64,000 nt of DNA from Cephalotus follicularis (taxonomy: Eukaryota > Streptophyta > Magnoliopsida > Oxalidales > Cephalotaceae), in the NCBI GenBank assembly GCA_001972305.1, contig BDDD01001649.1, positions 124,001-188,000 on the forward strand. Direction: 5' to 3'. Under the pieces are notes generated by a model, which saw nothing but the letters and a program-made list of their open reading frames with translations, did not search any database and was not told the origin of the DNA. The translations under genes and the position numbers were made by a program. Positions 63,175 to 64,000 of the stretch are shown in pieces. How positions within the stretch are numbered: the stretch's first letter is position 1; every line of letters starts with the position of its first letter.

Positions 63175-64000
63175 CTACGGAGCTTGTTTTCTATGCTCCC
63201 TTATTTCTTGAGGAGCATCCCTGTCAACGTACTTCCGTGGATGACCTTTTCGAATTAGGTCTTCTATCTGATTCTTCAAGTGTCTGCACTCTTCCGTATC
63301 ATGCCCATGATCACAGTAGTACCGACAATATTTGTTTGAGTCCCTCTTCTCTGCGGGGGATCTCAATGGTGCTGGCCACTGAATAGGGACCTTGTCCTTC
63401 TCCCCTACCAGTATCATGGCATGTGTCTCCAAGAGAGGGGCGAAATTTTTGTAGGTGAGGATTGGTGCCCCCCTTTTTGGCGACTCCTCCCTCTTAGAGA
63501 GCTTGTGCCTTAGGTCATCCTTGGTCAGCTCTGACCCTCGCTTTCTCTTTTGCTTCTTCCCTAGAGCACTTACGAAGTGCTCCTCTTTCTCCACCTGATG
63601 GTCTGACCAGAAAGTCTTTTGCTTCCTAGCTGTCATAGCCTCCTCTGCGTTTACATACTTCTCTGCTCTTCTCAGCAGGTCTACCATGTCCAGAATAGGC
63701 TTCTTCATGATGAAAAAGTTAAAGGGCGAGTTGTCTTTCAACCCACTTTTCAGAGCTATCAAAGCAAAAGATGGCTCCAAGTCCTTCACCATCAGAGACT
63801 CCTTGTTGAATTTGGTGAGGTAGTCTCTGAGGGATTCATTTTTCCTTTGCACTACGTTGATTAAATGGTTCAAATTCTTTCTCTGCTTGGTGCTGTTGAG
63901 GAATTTAGTAACGAACACCTCCGTGAACTGCTCAAAATTCGCCACTGAATTTTGAGGCAACGTGGAGTACCACGCCTAGGCTGCCTCTGTTAAAGTTGCT
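63175..64000 (-). pseudogene. gag: Tat Gag, C-terminal part
   Basis: A retrotransposon gag domain (FVTKFLNSTKQRKNLNHLIN, ESLRDYLTKFNKE) is followed by a Lys-rich linker and a zinc-knuckle-like CRYYCDHGHDTEECRHLK with NQIEDLIRKGHPRKYV, the Tat/Athila signature. A TAG stop (63978-63976) interrupts the frame upstream of WYSTLPQNSVANF. Gag then continues past the window end. Confidence 0.85.

Larger units (their letters stand above)
55989..64000 (-). mobile_element. Decayed Tat-lineage Ty3/Gypsy retrotransposon (5' end outside window)
   Basis: Read on the minus strand from the window end: gag, protease, reverse transcriptase, RNase H, a second archaeal-type RNase H, integrase, a repeat-bearing spacer, then an extra ORF in antisense. 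This order, with the second RNase H and the antisense ORF, is what I know of the Tat lineage (Retand/TatIII types). Many in-frame stops and frameshifts show it is dead. The 5' LTR should lie beyond 64000. No 3' LTR with a proper polypurine tract was found at the left. Confidence 0.88.

Overview
The window is nuclear DNA of a flowering plant. The genes have many GT-AG introns, and their products are plant-type: plastid methionine and shikimate enzymes, a DYW pentatricopeptide protein, an SPX protein, and plant GNOM-like and VTI1 trafficking proteins. Copia and Gypsy LTR retrotransposons lie between and inside them. The proteins look eudicot-like, but I cannot name the species from sequence alone.

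Layout. 1-3786 (+) is the 3' two thirds of cystathionine gamma-synthase. 4898-7579 (+) is an SPX4-type phosphate-sensing protein. 8521-14247 (+) is a p24 delta cargo receptor whose last intron holds a 2.7 kb LTR. 15218-17663 (+) is a disordered Tyr/Gly/Pro-repeat protein of the PLDRP1 type. 18958-22597 (+) is a PME31-type pectinesterase. 23724-27995 is an almost complete non-autonomous SIRE/Maximus-like Copia element with only a gag gene. 28120-30006 (-) is a single-exon PLS-DYW PPR protein. 30905-33067 (+) is a DUF1997 protein. 34568-37237 (-) is the Qb-SNARE VTI11. 38478-44462 (-) is a GNOM-LIKE1 ARF-GEF. 47648-51569 (-) is chorismate mutase 1. From about 53.1 kb to the end the window is retrotransposon: a long Gypsy LTR, then a decayed Tat-lineage Ty3/Gypsy element on the minus strand that still carries that lineage's antisense extra ORF and second RNase H.

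Functional threads. VTI11, GNL1 and the p24 delta protein all act in the early secretory or vacuolar pathway. CGS and CM1 are plastid amino-acid enzymes. SPX4 is a phosphate sensor. There is no operon-like unit. What ties the genes together is descent: from memory, their best Arabidopsis counterparts fall into three separate neighbourhoods (At3g29, At5g39 and At5g15), which suggests that this window keeps an ancestral gene order fractionated in Arabidopsis.

Exon coordinates were read by hand from reading frames, GT-AG borders and remembered family sequences. They are internally consistent (all phases close) but no alignment was run. I saw no convincing tRNA, rRNA or CRISPR locus.
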